Assembly: GCF_016107555.1 (NCBI RefSeq)
Contig: NZ_JABASU010000002.1
Location: 62,001-126,000, forward strand
Direction of reading: 5' to 3'
Source: Psychrobacter celer
GTDB lineage: Bacteria > Pseudomonadota > Gammaproteobacteria > Pseudomonadales > Moraxellaceae
DNA length: 64,000 nt
In this document: in pieces, positions 45,991-56,803 of the stretch
Position numbering within the stretch: position 1 is the stretch's first letter
Layout: the number at the start of each line of letters is the position of its first letter
The notes under the pieces: generated by a model
The model's input: the letters and a program-made list of their open reading frames with translations, nothing else
Told to the model about the DNA's origin: nothing
Database searches by the model: none
Position numbers and translations under genes: made by a program

Positions 45991-47259
45991 TTAAAATAGT
46001 GCTAATTGCCCACTACGCTGATCCTTATATTTGGTCTGTGTTTGCGCCAGCACATATTGGCGGAAGTTCTCACGAGTCAGATGGGCGAGATGCTCGTTTT
46101 TACCAGTGGTGGCAATGAAGTATTTGGCACGATTGACCGCCGCGCCCATTTTTTTGAGATGATAAAGGGTCAACTGATTAAACTTACGCGCTGTCACAAT
46201 CTTTTTGGCGGTTTTGGTACCGATACCTGGGATGCGTACAATCATCTCGTAGCTTGCCGTTTGGATATTGACAGGGAAATGCTCGCGATGACGGATAGCC
46301 CAAGCGAGCTTTGGATCACAGTCTAAATCGAGAAATGGCGACTCAGGCTCCACGATTTCATGCGCGCCAAAACCATAAAAACGCATTAGCCAATCCGCTT
46401 GATAAAGACGGTTTTCGCGCACCATGGGCACCGGCGTGCCTATCGCTGGCAGGCGATTGTCAGAGAGCATCGGCACGTACCCTGAATAGTAGACGCGTTT
46501 GAGATCATAAGTTTGATAAAAATGACTCGATAGCTGAATCACTTGTAAGTCTGTCTCGTTACTAGCCCCAACTATCATTTGACTGGTTTGACCCGCTGGG
46601 GTAAATTTGGGGGCTTTTTTATGGGTTTTACGGCTCTCACGAATCGTGACGATTTCTTCTTTTACCGTCTGCATCGGCGCTTTTAGCTCGTCGTGAGATT
46701 TTTCTGGAGCGAGCAACGCCAGCCCTGATTTGGTAGGAATCTCGATATTGACGCTCAAGCGGTCTGCATAAAGCCCCGCTTCTAACAATAGCTCTTTTGA
46801 CGCGCCAGGAATGGTTTTTAGATGAATATAACCGTTAAAGCGCTCACGAGTACGCAGTATCTTGGCGACCTCGACCAGTCTCTCCATTGTGTAGTCGCCA
46901 TTTTTAAAGATGCCTGAGCTGAGAAACAGCCCCTCGATATAGTTACGGCGATAAAACTGCATGGTCAAATCCACCACTTCTTCCACTGTAAAGGCGGCGC
47001 GCGGGGTGTTATTGCTTTTACGTGACGTACAATAAGCACAGTCGTATATACAGTGATTGGTCAGCAGAATTTTGAGCAAGCTGACGCAGCGACCGTCTTC
47101 GGTATAGCTGTGGCAAATGCCTGTCTTTGAGGCATCACCGAGGCCACCGCCTTGATTTTTGCGCGTGCCAGCGGAGGAGGAACAAGACACGTCGTATTTT
47201 GCCGCGTCTGCCAAAATATTGAGCTTGCCTTGCAATCGTTCGTAATTGATGGCTGCCAT
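45991..47259 (-). CDS. Putative DNA modification/repair radical SAM protein (TIGR03916)
   Basis: A 422-residue radical SAM enzyme. CIYDCAYC is the CxxxCxxC motif that binds the 4Fe-4S cluster, following LLKILLTNH. A helix-hairpin-helix (VRIPGIGTKTAKKIVTAR) near residues 340-360 suggests nucleic acid binding. Upstream, SSSAGTRKNQGGGLGD and GICHSYTEDGRCVSLLK are also typical of the family. It forms an operon with the TIGR03915 gene 12 bp on. The substrate is unknown; DNA base modification or repair has been proposed from context and domains. Confidence 0.9.
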   Translation of the reverse strand: MAAINYERLQGKLNILADAAKYDVSCSSSAGTRKNQGGGLGDASKTGICHSYTEDGRCVSLLKILLTNHCIYDCAYCTSRKSNNTPRAAFTVEEVVDLTMQFYRRNYIEGLFLSSGIFKNGDYTMERLVEVAKILRTRERFNGYIHLKTIPGASKELLLEAGLYADRLSVNIEIPTKSGLALLAPEKSHDELKAPMQTVKEEIVTIRESRKTHKKAPKFTPAGQTSQMIVGASNETDLQVIQLSSHFYQTYDLKRVYYSGYVPMLSDNRLPAIGTPVPMVRENRLYQADWLMRFYGFGAHEIVEPESPFLDLDCDPKLAWAIRHREHFPVNIQTASYEMIVRIPGIGTKTAKKIVTARKFNQLTLYHLKKMGAAVNRAKYFIATTGKNEHLAHLTRENFRQYVLAQTQTKYKDQRSGQLALF

Positions 47260-47380
47260 AAGCGTGATCTACCAAATCATTTATAGGTATGTATTTTAGC
47301 AAAATCAGGCTTAAGTCGTTGTATTTATAGGATAATATGAAAAACTACACGTCAGATAGTGTCGCAAGATACGTCATAAA

Positions 47381-47416
47381 AAGGTCTTGCTGACTATAAA
47401 ACGAACCGGCAAGACC
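47381..47416 (-). terminator. Terminator of the secreted DUF11-like gene
   Basis: GGTCTTGC and GCAAGACC pair. On the minus strand the right arm is followed by TTTTTATG. Confidence 0.75.
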
Positions 47417-47465
47417 GTTTATCATTTTCAGAGTGATTAAATAACCATACTCTAAAATATAGTCT

Positions 47466-48332
47466 TTACTGAACCTTTGCTCGTATGACAACGGTCTGAG
47501 CAGCATTTGGGCTTAGGTCAGCCAAATTCCACTTAAGACCAGAATAGTTTTCTTTGGTGACCACGGTATTGCCAACTTGCTGGATGGTCTGATAGCTGTC
47601 GCCGCCAGTGGTGGCCTGCGTGGGTAGCGAGCTATTTAAGGACAGCAATTGCACGCCATTTGGCAGCGATACCATGGCATTGATGTCAGTGACAGGTTGT
47701 GCGGTGGTATTGAGATAAGTGGTGTGATATTCAATCACATCGCCAGGGGCGATATGGTTGGCAGGTACGGCTATTTCGCGGCCGTCGCTGTTTTTTAATA
47801 TCTTCATGACCTTGGTTTGTGCATTGACAATGCCAGGCGTGCTAAAAGTTGGCGTCAATTGCAAGGTATCTACAGAGGTGGATACGATTTGCGTCGTTGC
47901 TGGCGGGTTTGTCACGACGGTGGTCGTAGGAGCGGTGATGACATCGACGCGGCTGGTTTTTTGGGTCAGCTGCTCGGTGACAGGTACGCTAGTGACCGTG
48001 GTGCGGCCTTGGGTCACGACCGTATCGTTGCCACTTTGGTGCACCGTATAACGTGGCACTGTGGTCACTTGCGTGACCGCATAGGGCATACCGTCTTTCA
48101 TCGTAATACCGTTGGGCGTTGCCGTAATAGTGGCTGTTTTGCCATCAGCGTACTGCTCAACGACGGTCGTGCTACTGCCACCAGATGCGTTGATGGTCAC
48201 TTCAGGCGCAGCATGTACTAAGTTGGCCGCAAGCAATGCGCCGGTAAAAAAAAGAGAAACCGCCATCGCTGCAGATGCTTTTTGGGGGATGGTTTTGTGG
48301 GTAGTAACCACAGGTATCGATGTCAAGCTCAT
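47466..48332 (-). CDS. Secreted protein with a DUF11-like domain
   Basis: A 288-residue protein with a signal peptide: basic start, hydrophobic stretch AAMAVSLFFTGALLAANLVHAA, and a likely cut after HAA. The middle (residues 45-150) is rich in Val and Thr with repeated TVV/TVT motifs. The C-terminal ~120 residues (PGDVIEYHTTYLNTTAQPVTDINAMVSLPNGVQLL) resemble the DUF11 beta-sandwich found in surface and cell-wall proteins of varied bacteria. I do not know its role. AAGGAG precedes the ATG. It is a single-gene unit. Confidence 0.72.
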   Translation of the reverse strand: MSLTSIPVVTTHKTIPQKASAAMAVSLFFTGALLAANLVHAAPEVTINASGGSSTTVVEQYADGKTATITATPNGITMKDGMPYAVTQVTTVPRYTVHQSGNDTVVTQGRTTVTSVPVTEQLTQKTSRVDVITAPTTTVVTNPPATTQIVSTSVDTLQLTPTFSTPGIVNAQTKVMKILKNSDGREIAVPANHIAPGDVIEYHTTYLNTTAQPVTDINAMVSLPNGVQLLSLNSSLPTQATTGGDSYQTIQQVGNTVVTKENYSGLKWNLADLSPNAAQTVVIRAKVQ

Positions 48333-48660
48333 AAAAGACTCCTTAAAAAATAACAGTCAATATCACCAATCATAAAGCGGCAAAAGGTAACGGCCTAAAC
48401 AAAACCCCCGCTAAATGACACGGTAATACATGCCAAATAACGGGGGTATCGAGTACTGATAACAGTCAATTATAATCACGCTTTAACTGCGCTATTTAAC
48501 TATCAAGCCGTCATTATTTTGAATAATAGTGCATCAATGAGCCACTTTACTTGAGATTTGCACGCAAACTTGTCATGATTATGCGGCAAAACAAATTGAG
48601 TATAAAAGTGGCATTGTGTAACTGCTATAAAAAAGGCTTCTATAATACCTGCTACTTATT

Positions 48661-48724
48661 AGGGCGTGTTGAACATTCACAAATAGTCTCTGTCAGTGCT
48701 ATGGTTGAATTTTCAACACGCCCT
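48661..48724. mobile_element. MITE-like element (family A, short form)
   Basis: AGGGCGTGTTGAACATTC at 48661-48678 and GAATTTTCAACACGCCCT at 48707-48724 are inverted repeats with one mismatch, flanked by TA on both sides. The interior, AATAGTCTCTGTCAGTGCTA and onward, is nearly the reverse complement of the left end of the 8041-8307 element, so the two are one family and this copy is internally deleted. It lies downstream of greA in a 410-bp gap with no other gene. Confidence 0.75.
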
Positions 48725-48743
48725 AAGCAGATAAAAATGGGCG

Positions 48744-49223
48744 CTATTGGTCATAGATGACTTTCATAATTTCGTACTCCACCATACCTTTTGGCGTTTC
48801 GATACGTACTTCATCACCTTCAAACTTGCCAATCAGACCGCGAGCGATGGGTGAGTTGACAGAGATTTTGCCTGCTTTAAAATCCGCTTCATCGTCACCG
48901 ACGATTTTGTATTGTTTTTCTTCTTCGGTATCCATGTTTTCGATGACTACGCTCACACCGAATACCACTCGACCATCGTTTGGCAGGGTCGTCGGGTCAA
49001 TGACCTGTGCGGCGCCGAGCTTGGCTTCGATGTCGCGAATACGCGCTTCACAAAACCCTTGCTGCTCGCGTGCCGCATGGTATTCAGCGTTCTCTTTTAG
49101 ATCACCGTGCTCGCGGGCTTCGGCGATGGCGGCGGTGATACGAGGGCGATCGACACTTTTTAGCTGTTTTAGTTCGGCTTCTAGCGCCGCGTGTCCTTGG
49201 GGAGTCATGGGGTAACGTTGCAT
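48744..49223 (-). CDS. greA: Transcription elongation factor GreA
   Basis: Rescues stalled RNA polymerase by stimulating transcript cleavage. The 159-residue protein has the N-terminal coiled coil, including [24 protein letters not shown] with the acidic tip residues, and the C-terminal FKBP-like domain ([16 protein letters not shown]). The start [18 protein letters not shown] is typical. AAGGAA precedes the ATG. It is downstream of carA-carB in the order common in gammaproteobacteria, although a terminator and about 410 bp separate it from carB, so it is likely to have its own promoter. Confidence 0.96.
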   Translation of the reverse strand: MQRYPMTPQGHAALEAELKQLKSVDRPRITAAIAEAREHGDLKENAEYHAAREQQGFCEARIRDIEAKLGAAQVIDPTTLPNDGRVVFGVSVVIENMDTEEEKQYKIVGDDEADFKAGKISVNSPIARGLIGKFEGDEVRIETPKGMVEYEIMKVIYDQ

Positions 49224-49487
49224 GTTTTTTCCTTAAACCAATAACACCACACCACCTCAGATGAGATGGTGTCTGTGTTGTTGCAATGGGTTTGATATAT
49301 AAAGAGTTATATTGTATCAAGCATAAAGATACGAGGAGCGGTGGCAAACGCAGCGCAGGCTACGACGGGTAGTCCTTGCTCATGTCTGACTGGCTCTGCT
49401 GATCTTTATACATGGTACGAAAAGGTTAAACAGATCATGGGTCGACGCATTTACCAACGGGTAGATGCGCGTGTGATCTTACATAAT

Positions 49488-49523
49488 AAAAAGCATAGTC
49501 GCAGTTTAGCCACTATGCTTTTT
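49488..49523. terminator. Bidirectional terminator between carB and greA
   Basis: AAAAAGCATAGT and ACTATGCTTTTT form a perfect 12-bp stem with a 12-nt loop, T-rich on both strands. It probably ends carB transcription on the minus strand. Confidence 0.82.
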
Positions 49524-49550
49524 GGGTCTATCTTGGTAAACGTCTTCTCA

Positions 49551-49620
49551 AGCATTATTGTCGTATCAAAACGCTTGACACGTTTTGTCGCTGCGTTTTA
49601 TTTGCTTGACGATAATGCTT
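49551..49620. other. Long imperfect hairpin just after carB
   Basis: AAGCATTATTGTC at 49551-49563 pairs with GACGATAATGCTT at 49608-49620 (one G-T pair). The ~44-base interior contains AAAACG/CGTTTT and ACGTTTTGTC-type complementarity. It lies immediately before the carB stop (minus strand) and could shape the 3' end of the message or be an element remnant. Confidence 0.45.
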
Positions 49621-49632
49621 AATCTACTGAAA

Positions 49633-52600
49633 TTATTGGGCCGCGTCAACCACCTTTGCTTGCTCGTGCAAATCTTGTAGCTTATAGACATCAAATGGCA
49701 AGTCGATGGCATAAGATTTACAGACAGCATCCGCTGCACCTAAGGTCGTGACATAAAACACTTTATTCTGTAGCGCGCTGCGGCGGATAGAGAATGAATC
49801 CTCTTGCGCCTGCTTACCCTCGGTCGTATTTATAATAAGGTCGATTTTGCCGTTTTTCAAGGCATCAACGATATGCGGACGACCTTCGGTGACTTTGTTG
49901 ATCTGAGTGCTGGCAATACCGGCTTCGCTGAGCACCTTTTGCGTGCCCGTCGTTGAGACGATATTAAAGCCAAAATCAGCAAGCTGACGCGCGATAGGGG
50001 CGATTTGTGCCTTGTCGCTATCACGAACCGAGATAAAGGCCGTTTTGGTTTCGCCTTCAACAGGCAGGCCTGGCAGGCGCTCGTTACTACCGATAATGGC
50101 CTTATAAAACGCTTCGCCAAAGGTTTTACCAACGCCCATGACCTCACCAGTCGATTTCATCTCAGGGCTCAAGATAGGATCGACCCCCGGGAACTTGGCA
50201 AACGGGAAGACCGCTTCTTTTACTGCGTAAAACGAAGGAACAATCTCGGTAGTAAAGTCTTGATCTTTTAATGACGTGCCAGCCATACAGCGCGCTGCCA
50301 CTTGCGCCAATGAGGTGCCAATGCACTTAGAGACAAACGGCACGGTACGAGCGGCACGTGGGTTCACTTCTAGAATGTAAACGGTGTTACCTTTTACCGC
50401 GAATTGGACGTTCATTAGGCCGACCACGCCAAGCTCTTTTGCCATCGCTACCGTCTGCGCACGCATGGTATCGCAAAGCTCATCCGATAATGAGTAAGGC
50501 GGTAATGAACATGCCGAGTCGCCAGAGTGGACGCCTGCTTGTTCGATATGCTGCATGATACCACCGATCACCACATCAGTGCCGTCACAAACACAGTCGA
50601 CATCGACTTCGATGGCATCATCTAAAAAGCGGTCTAATAGGACGGGCGCTTCGTTTGATGCTTGTACAGCGGTACGCAAGTAGTGTTTTAGCTCGTCTTC
50701 GTTATAGACGATTTCCATTGCGCGGCCACCCAAGACGTATGATGGGCGAACGACTAACGGATAGCCGACGTCTTTGGCTTTCACCAAGCCGTCTTCTAGG
50801 CTGGTCGCTAGCGCGTTTGATGGCTGCACGAGGTTTAGCTGCTGAATCATGTGCTGGAAGCGCTCACGGTCTTCAGCGCGGTCGATGGCATCAGGGCTGG
50901 TACCGATGATTTTTACGCCAGCAGATTCTAACGCGCGCGCCAGTTTCAATGGTGTCTGTCCGCCAAACTGCACGATGACGCCGTCTGGGTTTTCGATACG
51001 GACGATCTCTAGCACGTCTTCTAGCGTGATTGGCTCAAAGTAGAGGCGGTCTGAGGTGTCATAATCGGTCGAGACGGTTTCTGGGTTACAGTTGACCATG
51101 ATGGTTTCATAGCCGTCTTCGCGCATGGCGAGGGCAGCATGGACACAGCAATAGTCAAACTCAATCCCTTGACCGATACGGTTAGGGCCACCGCCGATCA
51201 CCATGATTTTTTTCTTATCGGTTGGGTTGGCCTCGCATTCGCTGTCATAAGTTGAGTACATGTAGGCGGTGCTGGTGGCAAATTCTGCCGCACAGGTATC
51301 GACGCGCTTGTAGACTGGATAAATGGCTAAATCCCAGCGTTTTTTGCGTAATTGCTTTTGTGATATGCCGAGCAGCTTGGCCAAACGCAGGTCTGATAAG
51401 CCTTTACGCTTAAAGCTACGCATGTTTTCAGCGTTCAAGCCGCCAAAGCCTAAGGTTTTAACCTGTGCTTCAGTTTTGACGATGTCTTCGATCTGTACCA
51501 AAAACCATGGGTCAATTTTGGTGTAATTAAAGACGTCATCGACACTCATACCGACGCGAAAGGCATCAGCCAGATAATAAATGCGCTCAGGCGTTGGGAT
51601 GGTTAGACGGTTGATAATCTCAGAACGCGCTTTGTCAGCCGGCACTTTTGTCAAATCGATTTGCTCATCAAAGCCGTCTGAGCCTGTTTCCATGCCGCGC
51701 AGGGCTTTTTGCATGGACTCTTGGAAGTTACGGCCGATTGCCATGACTTCACCGACTGACTTCATTTGCGTCGAGAGGATATTGTCCGATTGTGGGAATT
51801 TTTCAAAGTTAAAACGCGGGATTTTGGTGACGACATAGTCAAGCGCCGGCTCAAAGCTAGCTGGCGTTTTGCCGCCTGTGATGTCATTTTGCAATTCGTC
51901 TAGGGTATAACCAACGGCTAACTTTGCAGCGATTTTGGCAATCGGAAAACCCGTGGCTTTTGAGGCAAGGGCAGACGAGCGTGATACGCGAGGGTTCATC
52001 TCGATGACGACCATACGGCCCGTGTCTGGGTTAATACCGAACTGCACGTTTGAGCCGCCAGTTTCGACGCCAATCTCACGCAGTACCGCAAGCGAGGCAT
52101 TACGCATGATTTGGTATTCTTTATCGGTCAAAGTCTGCGCAGGCGCGACAGTGATAGAGTCGCCCGTGTGTACGCCCATGGGGTCAAAGTTCTCAATCGC
52201 ACAAATAATGATGCAGTTGTCGTTTTTGTCACGCACCACTTCCATCTCATACTCTTTCCAGCCGATGAGTGATTCATCGATAAGCAGCTGATGGTTGGGT
52301 GATAAATCAAAACCGCGCTCGCAGATTTCGATAAATTCATCGCGGTTGTAGGCGATACCGCCGCCTGAGCCGCCCATGGTGAATGACGGACGAATGATAC
52401 ATGGGTAGCCCATTTTTTCTTGGGTAGCAAAGGCTTCTTCCATGGTTTCAGCGGTTTCGGCGCGTGGGCACTCAAGGCCGATACGCTTCATGGCTTGGTC
52501 AAACAGCTCACGATCCTCTGCCATCTCAATCGCGTCTTTGGTCGCGCCAATCAGCTCGCAGTTATATTTGGTAAGGATGCCGTGCTTGTCCAAATCCAGC

Positions 52601-52896
52601 GCGCAGTTCAGCGCCGTTTGGCCGCCCATCGTCGGCAAAATAGCATCAGGGCGCTCTTTGGCGATGATTTGCTCGACTGTTTGCCAAGTAATTGGCTCGA
52701 TATAGGTGGCATCGGCCATCACAGGGTCGGTCATGATGGTCGCAGGGTTTGAATTGACCAAGATGACGCGGTAGCCTTCCTCGCGTAGCGCTTTACACGC
52801 CTGCGCGCCTGAGTAGTCAAACTCACATGCTTGGCCGATGACGATAGGGCCTGCGCCAATGATAAGAATGCTTTTTATGTCGGTACGTTTTGGCAT
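49633..52896 (-). CDS. carB: Carbamoyl-phosphate synthase large subunit
   Basis: Makes carbamoyl phosphate for arginine and pyrimidines from bicarbonate, ATP and ammonia passed on from CarA. The 1087-residue length is normal. Two homologous ATP-grasp halves are clear ([31 protein letters not shown] and [31 protein letters not shown]). The C-terminal MGS-like domain with the allosteric site ends the protein ([31 protein letters not shown]). It follows carA by 167 bp on the same strand. Confidence 0.98.
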   Translation of the reverse strand: MPKRTDIKSILIIGAGPIVIGQACEFDYSGAQACKALREEGYRVILVNSNPATIMTDPVMADATYIEPITWQTVEQIIAKERPDAILPTMGGQTALNCALDLDKHGILTKYNCELIGATKDAIEMAEDRELFDQAMKRIGLECPRAETAETMEEAFATQEKMGYPCIIRPSFTMGGSGGGIAYNRDEFIEICERGFDLSPNHQLLIDESLIGWKEYEMEVVRDKNDNCIIICAIENFDPMGVHTGDSITVAPAQTLTDKEYQIMRNASLAVLREIGVETGGSNVQFGINPDTGRMVVIEMNPRVSRSSALASKATGFPIAKIAAKLAVGYTLDELQNDITGGKTPASFEPALDYVVTKIPRFNFEKFPQSDNILSTQMKSVGEVMAIGRNFQESMQKALRGMETGSDGFDEQIDLTKVPADKARSEIINRLTIPTPERIYYLADAFRVGMSVDDVFNYTKIDPWFLVQIEDIVKTEAQVKTLGFGGLNAENMRSFKRKGLSDLRLAKLLGISQKQLRKKRWDLAIYPVYKRVDTCAAEFATSTAYMYSTYDSECEANPTDKKKIMVIGGGPNRIGQGIEFDYCCVHAALAMREDGYETIMVNCNPETVSTDYDTSDRLYFEPITLEDVLEIVRIENPDGVIVQFGGQTPLKLARALESAGVKIIGTSPDAIDRAEDRERFQHMIQQLNLVQPSNALATSLEDGLVKAKDVGYPLVVRPSYVLGGRAMEIVYNEDELKHYLRTAVQASNEAPVLLDRFLDDAIEVDVDCVCDGTDVVIGGIMQHIEQAGVHSGDSACSLPPYSLSDELCDTMRAQTVAMAKELGVVGLMNVQFAVKGNTVYILEVNPRAARTVPFVSKCIGTSLAQVAARCMAGTSLKDQDFTTEIVPSFYAVKEAVFPFAKFPGVDPILSPEMKSTGEVMGVGKTFGEAFYKAIIGSNERLPGLPVEGETKTAFISVRDSDKAQIAPIARQLADFGFNIVSTTGTQKVLSEAGIASTQINKVTEGRPHIVDALKNGKIDLIINTTEGKQAQEDSFSIRRSALQNKVFYVTTLGAADAVCKSYAIDLPFDVYKLQDLHEQAKVVDAAQ

Positions 52897-53063
52897 AGTT
52901 AGGGCTACCTTCGTTTGGATGATATTTTGAGTAATCTATAATATAACGATATTGTCAGTTCAGCTTATCGTGTTTGATATGGTGTAGCTTGAACCACCCT
53001 CGGTGCTTCAAGCGTTATATTTATTATTTATGGGTCAATATCCATTCTTTAATCTTTGGCCGC

Positions 53064-54296
53064 TTAAGATTTAGCAGCTGCCATCATCTCAGCGAACTTA
53101 TCAAACAGCGGCGCAGCATCATGCGGGCCAGGGCTGGCCTCTGGGTGACCTTGGAAGCTAAATACTGGCTTGTCGATCAGCTCAATACCTTGGTTGGTAC
53201 CATCAAACAGTGAACGGTGAGTCGATTTGACGTTGTCAGGTAGCGTGTCTTCATCGACAGCAAAACCATGGTTTTGACTGGTAATCATCACCGTCCCTGT
53301 GGCCAAATCTTGTACAGGATGGTTGGCGCCATGATGACCAGTTTTCATCTTGATGGTGCTAGCGCCGCTGGCCAGACCAATCAGCTGATGGCCTAGGCAG
53401 ATACCAAAGGTCGGAATATCTGTCTCGGTGATGATGTGACGTACCGCGTCGATAGCATAGTCACAGGCGGCAGGGTCGCCGGGGCCATTGGATAAAAAGA
53501 TACCGTCTGGGTTCATCGCCAGTACGTCTGCAATCGGCGTTTGCGCTGGTACCACCGTCACATGACAGCCGCGGTCGACCAGCATACGCAGGATGTTGGT
53601 TTTACTACCGAAGTCATAAGCGACGACGTTGTATTTAGAGTCGATGTGAGTGCCAAGCTGCTTAAAAAAGCCGCCTGTACCGCTATCATGGCTACCGGGT
53701 GCATCACGGTTTAGCAGTGTGTCGGACAAATCCCACGTCCCCGCTGTCCATTCGAAGTTTTCTTTAGTGCAGCATTCTTTTGCCAAGTCCATGCCTTTGA
53801 TGCCGGCAAACTCTTGTGCCAATTCAATCGCTTTTTGCTCGTCATCAGGGGTGATGGTGTTGCCTTCGGCTGGAGTCATGATGCAGCCATGCTGCGCCCC
53901 TTGATCACGTAGGATGCGCGTCAGCTTACGGGTGTCGATATCGGCAATCGCGACCGTATCATTGCGCGTGAGGTAATCGGTTAATGATTCGGTATTACGA
54001 AAGCTTGAGGTTGCCATAGTGGCATCACGGATAATCAGACCTTCTGCCCATACTTTATGGGTGTTGCCAGATTCGCTGTCTTCACTGTTGGTGCCGGTGT
54101 TACCAATGTGCGGATAGGTAAGGGTGACCAACTGGCGCGCGTAGCTTGGGTCAGTTAGGATTTCTTGATACCCTGTCATGGCTGTATTAAACACCACCTC
54201 ACCGACACGATGACCAAGGCTACCGATACTGACACCGCGAAAGATCGTACCGTCTGCTAGTGCCAAAATTGCTTGTATTTCTGCCGATGAATTCAA
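53064..54296 (-). CDS. carA: Carbamoyl-phosphate synthase small subunit
   Basis: Glutaminase subunit that feeds ammonia to CarB. The N-terminal domain has [16 protein letters not shown] and [20 protein letters not shown]; the C-terminal class I amidotransferase has [18 protein letters not shown] with the nucleophile Cys and [15 protein letters not shown] with the catalytic His. At 410 residues it is slightly long: [13 protein letters not shown] is an insert. The start is TTG, with GGAGG seven bases upstream; carA in E. coli is also known to start with TTG. Confidence 0.97.
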   Translation of the reverse strand: MNSSAEIQAILALADGTIFRGVSIGSLGHRVGEVVFNTAMTGYQEILTDPSYARQLVTLTYPHIGNTGTNSEDSESGNTHKVWAEGLIIRDATMATSSFRNTESLTDYLTRNDTVAIADIDTRKLTRILRDQGAQHGCIMTPAEGNTITPDDEQKAIELAQEFAGIKGMDLAKECCTKENFEWTAGTWDLSDTLLNRDAPGSHDSGTGGFFKQLGTHIDSKYNVVAYDFGSKTNILRMLVDRGCHVTVVPAQTPIADVLAMNPDGIFLSNGPGDPAACDYAIDAVRHIITETDIPTFGICLGHQLIGLASGASTIKMKTGHHGANHPVQDLATGTVMITSQNHGFAVDEDTLPDNVKSTHRSLFDGTNQGIELIDKPVFSFQGHPEASPGPHDAAPLFDKFAEMMAAAKS

Positions 54297-54744
54297 GGTT
54301 TGCCTCCGCTATTATTTGTGAGTTCTGTGACGATGCTTGTGGTTGGCTGTCGGTGTAAAGCCTTTGTTTTTAAGGTCTTGGAAATAATAAACCTCAAGAA
54401 AAATATAGGCTGCACACAAAAGTTGCCCACAAAAAAGCGAGAAGACATTATCGATGGAAACTACAAAACTCACTAGGTAGTGAATAGGTAACTTGCATCA
54501 TGTCCGCTCGCTTAGGCACAGATTTTGCGCATTATATACAATGTAGACGCAGATAGCCAGCTGATTTTTAACACAGTACAAGCGCTGTGCCAAGTTGTCA
54601 GAATTAAGTTGGCCAGATGGGCGAGCGGCTACGATGAATAGCGCTGGATTTCTACAGTTGTCTTTGCCACAATGAGTCGTAACATCATGAACCGCAACAT
54701 CGACCAATTAACCGAAGCGTTTTTTAGTAGGACAAGGAACCATT

Positions 54745-55281
54745 ATGATTTACCAGTATATAGACAAAACCCCTGAATTTGCTAGCCCCTTTCATGGCTG
54801 GGTGGCTGATAGCGCACAAGTGATTGGTGATGTGTATTTGGGGCATCAAGCCAGCGTCTGGTTTGGTGCGGTGATTCGCGGTGACAACGAGCGCATTCAT
54901 ATCGGTGACTATAGTAATGTACAAGAAAACAGCGTCATCCATACCGATGCAGGTATCGAAGTCAAAATAGGTAACTATGTGACGATTGGGCATTTGGCAA
55001 TGTTGCACGGCTGCGAGATTGGCGATAATAGTTTAGTCGGAATCGGTGCGGTGGTGCTGAATCATGCCAAAATCGGTAAAAACTGCATCATCGGTGCCAA
55101 AGCCTTAGTCACAGAAGGTAAGGAAATCCCAGACAACTCACTGGTCATGGGCGCACCGGCCAAAGTGGTGAAAACCCTAACGGATGAGCAAGCAGCGATG
55201 TTAAAACTATCGGCCATGCACTATAGTGAGCGCTGTCAGAAGTTTAAAACTGGCCTCAAAGAAATAGCCATGCCTGAATGA
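54745..55281 (+). CDS. Gamma carbonic anhydrase family protein
   Basis: A 178-residue left-handed beta-helix protein of the gamma-class carbonic anhydrase/YrdA type. Hexapeptide repeats run through [41 protein letters not shown] and [23 protein letters not shown]. The His residues in VIHTD, IGHLAML and LHGCEI fit the zinc-binding triad. Activity as a carbonic anhydrase is often uncertain in this subgroup. AAGGA precedes the ATG. It is a single gene, divergent from carA with about 450 bp between, in which I see no further gene. Confidence 0.9.
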   Translation: MIYQYIDKTPEFASPFHGWVADSAQVIGDVYLGHQASVWFGAVIRGDNERIHIGDYSNVQENSVIHTDAGIEVKIGNYVTIGHLAMLHGCEIGDNSLVGIGAVVLNHAKIGKNCIIGAKALVTEGKEIPDNSLVMGAPAKVVKTLTDEQAAMLKLSAMHYSERCQKFKTGLKEIAMPE

Positions 55282-55379
55282 TAAGAAGTAATGAACGGCG
55301 GATATGAGTGGCTCATTTTGTCGTTTCTCATTTTGTCCGTTGTTCGTATTATCGTCGCTGACATTGTGGTTGCGCGTAT

Positions 55380-55826
55380 TTACGTCATGAGCATCATGAC
55401 CAGCCAAATAGCCGCAAAGATAGCAATACCGATCATCAGACCTCGAAAGATATCATGGCGTATAGAGTAGTCGTTGAGATAAGCGTTATTGCCAGCTTGT
55501 TGATTGTGTAAGGCATTGACGCTCTCGGCACCGGCGTTTTTGCCGACAAAAAACCCAATAATGGCACCCAAAACCAGCAGGATGGGCGTAAACAACCAAA
55601 AAATATCGCCCGTGCCTAGATTGAATAAAGAGCGAATCACGACGATAGCAAGATCGATAAACAACCCGCCAGCGCCATAAAGCAAAGCTGTCAAGAGCGC
55701 GTATAAGATACGTGCCATCGGAGACTGATAATCCTCTCCTCGTTGCCGCCGCCTAATTTCTTTGATAGAGCGGGCAGGGCGTCTCGGTCGACGAGCGGTG
55801 GTGGACTGGGGATTGGGCGTTTTCAT
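55380..55826 (-). CDS. Small membrane protein of unknown function
   Basis: A 148-residue protein with a highly basic N-terminus (ARRPRRPARSIKEIRRRQRGED) and three hydrophobic segments: about residues 40-60, 78-95 and 128-147. A glycine zipper-like GAIIGFFVGKNAG follows the second. I do not recognise the family. It converges on the carbonic anhydrase gene, with 98 bp between, and diverges from the HAD gene. Function cannot be inferred. Confidence 0.7.
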   Translation of the reverse strand: MKTPNPQSTTARRPRRPARSIKEIRRRQRGEDYQSPMARILYALLTALLYGAGGLFIDLAIVVIRSLFNLGTGDIFWLFTPILLVLGAIIGFFVGKNAGAESVNALHNQQAGNNAYLNDYSIRHDIFRGLMIGIAIFAAIWLVMMLMT

Positions 55827-55990
55827 AAGCTTCTCTGTTTTTATTATAAAGTTAGCATAATTTTGTTTGCTAAACAGTCGTATTCACGAAATATTACCGA
55901 GTCATGGAAGATGGGGTGCCACTAACTATCACCCAACTTTTAACCCTTCTTTACCAATCATCGTTTTATCACTCACCATAAGGCTTTATT

Positions 55991-56698
55991 ATGCAGGCAG
56001 CACAACCGATAGCAAAAGAACTGGCGCTTTTTGATTTGGATCATACTTTGCTCGATGTCGATAGCGACTATCTTTGGGGCGAGTATATCGTCAAGCACAA
56101 TCTGGTCGATGAGGCCGAATATCGTACGGCCAATCAAAAGTTTTATCAGGACTATATCGAAGGCACGCTCGATGCCACTGAGTACAATGAGTTTGTCGCC
56201 CAGTTTTTGAGTAGCTTACCGATGGAGAGGCTACACGCGTTACGCGAAGACTATATCAAGTCTGAGATCGAGCCGCACATCCGCCCAAAAGCGATGGAGG
56301 TGCTCTGTCAGCATGTGGAAAAAGGGCATGATGTGGTGATAATCTCCGCGACCAATGATTTTGTGGTGTCTGCCATCGCAAAGCGTTTTGGGGTTGAGGC
56401 TGGCAATGTATTATCGACGCCGCTTGAGATAAAGGACGCCCGCTATACCGGCAAGCTAACCGACAAGCCAAACTTTAAAGAAGGTAAGATTTATCATCTC
56501 GATAAGTGGCTAAATAAGCAGCAGCTCGCTGGCGTTCGCTTTGAAAAAACTTACGCGTATTCAGATTCTAAAAATGACATCCCGCTGCTAGAATGGGCGG
56601 ACGTCGCAGTCTGCGTGTCTCCTGATGACGCGCTGCATGCTCATGCGCTGGCGCATCGTTGGGCGGTCGAAGATTGGTCGATTGAGGCTGGTCAATGA
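55991..56698 (+). CDS. HAD-IB family hydrolase (SerB/PSP-like)
   Basis: A 235-residue HAD phosphatase of subfamily IB. Motif I is [16 protein letters not shown] (Asp nucleophile), motif II is [20 protein letters not shown], motif III Lys is in [11 protein letters not shown], and motif IV is [16 protein letters not shown]. Subfamily members include phosphoserine phosphatases and hydrolases acting on phospho-lipids or histidinol phosphate; the substrate here is not evident. AAGGCTTT lies before the ATG. It is upstream of prfB, 105 bp away. Confidence 0.85.
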   Translation: MQAAQPIAKELALFDLDHTLLDVDSDYLWGEYIVKHNLVDEAEYRTANQKFYQDYIEGTLDATEYNEFVAQFLSSLPMERLHALREDYIKSEIEPHIRPKAMEVLCQHVEKGHDVVIISATNDFVVSAIAKRFGVEAGNVLSTPLEIKDARYTGKLTDKPNFKEGKIYHLDKWLNKQQLAGVRFEKTYAYSDSKNDIPLLEWADVAVCVSPDDALHAHALAHRWAVEDWSIEAGQ

Positions 56699-56803
56699 GC
56701 CGCTACCAGTCAGCGTACAATTAATCCATTATGTAACCGAAATCTCATTTAAAATAGCGCCCGAGTGCGACCTTTATTTTTTAGCAAAAAAACAGGACTA
56801 TTT

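Noticed and set aside
48551..48760. 69-codon frame between the secreted protein gene and greA
   Set aside because: It spans the short MITE-like element and overlaps greA; no ribosome site or family match.
49341..49622. 93-codon frame between greA and carB
   Set aside because: It runs across the bidirectional terminator and a second hairpin, and its translation is not protein-like.
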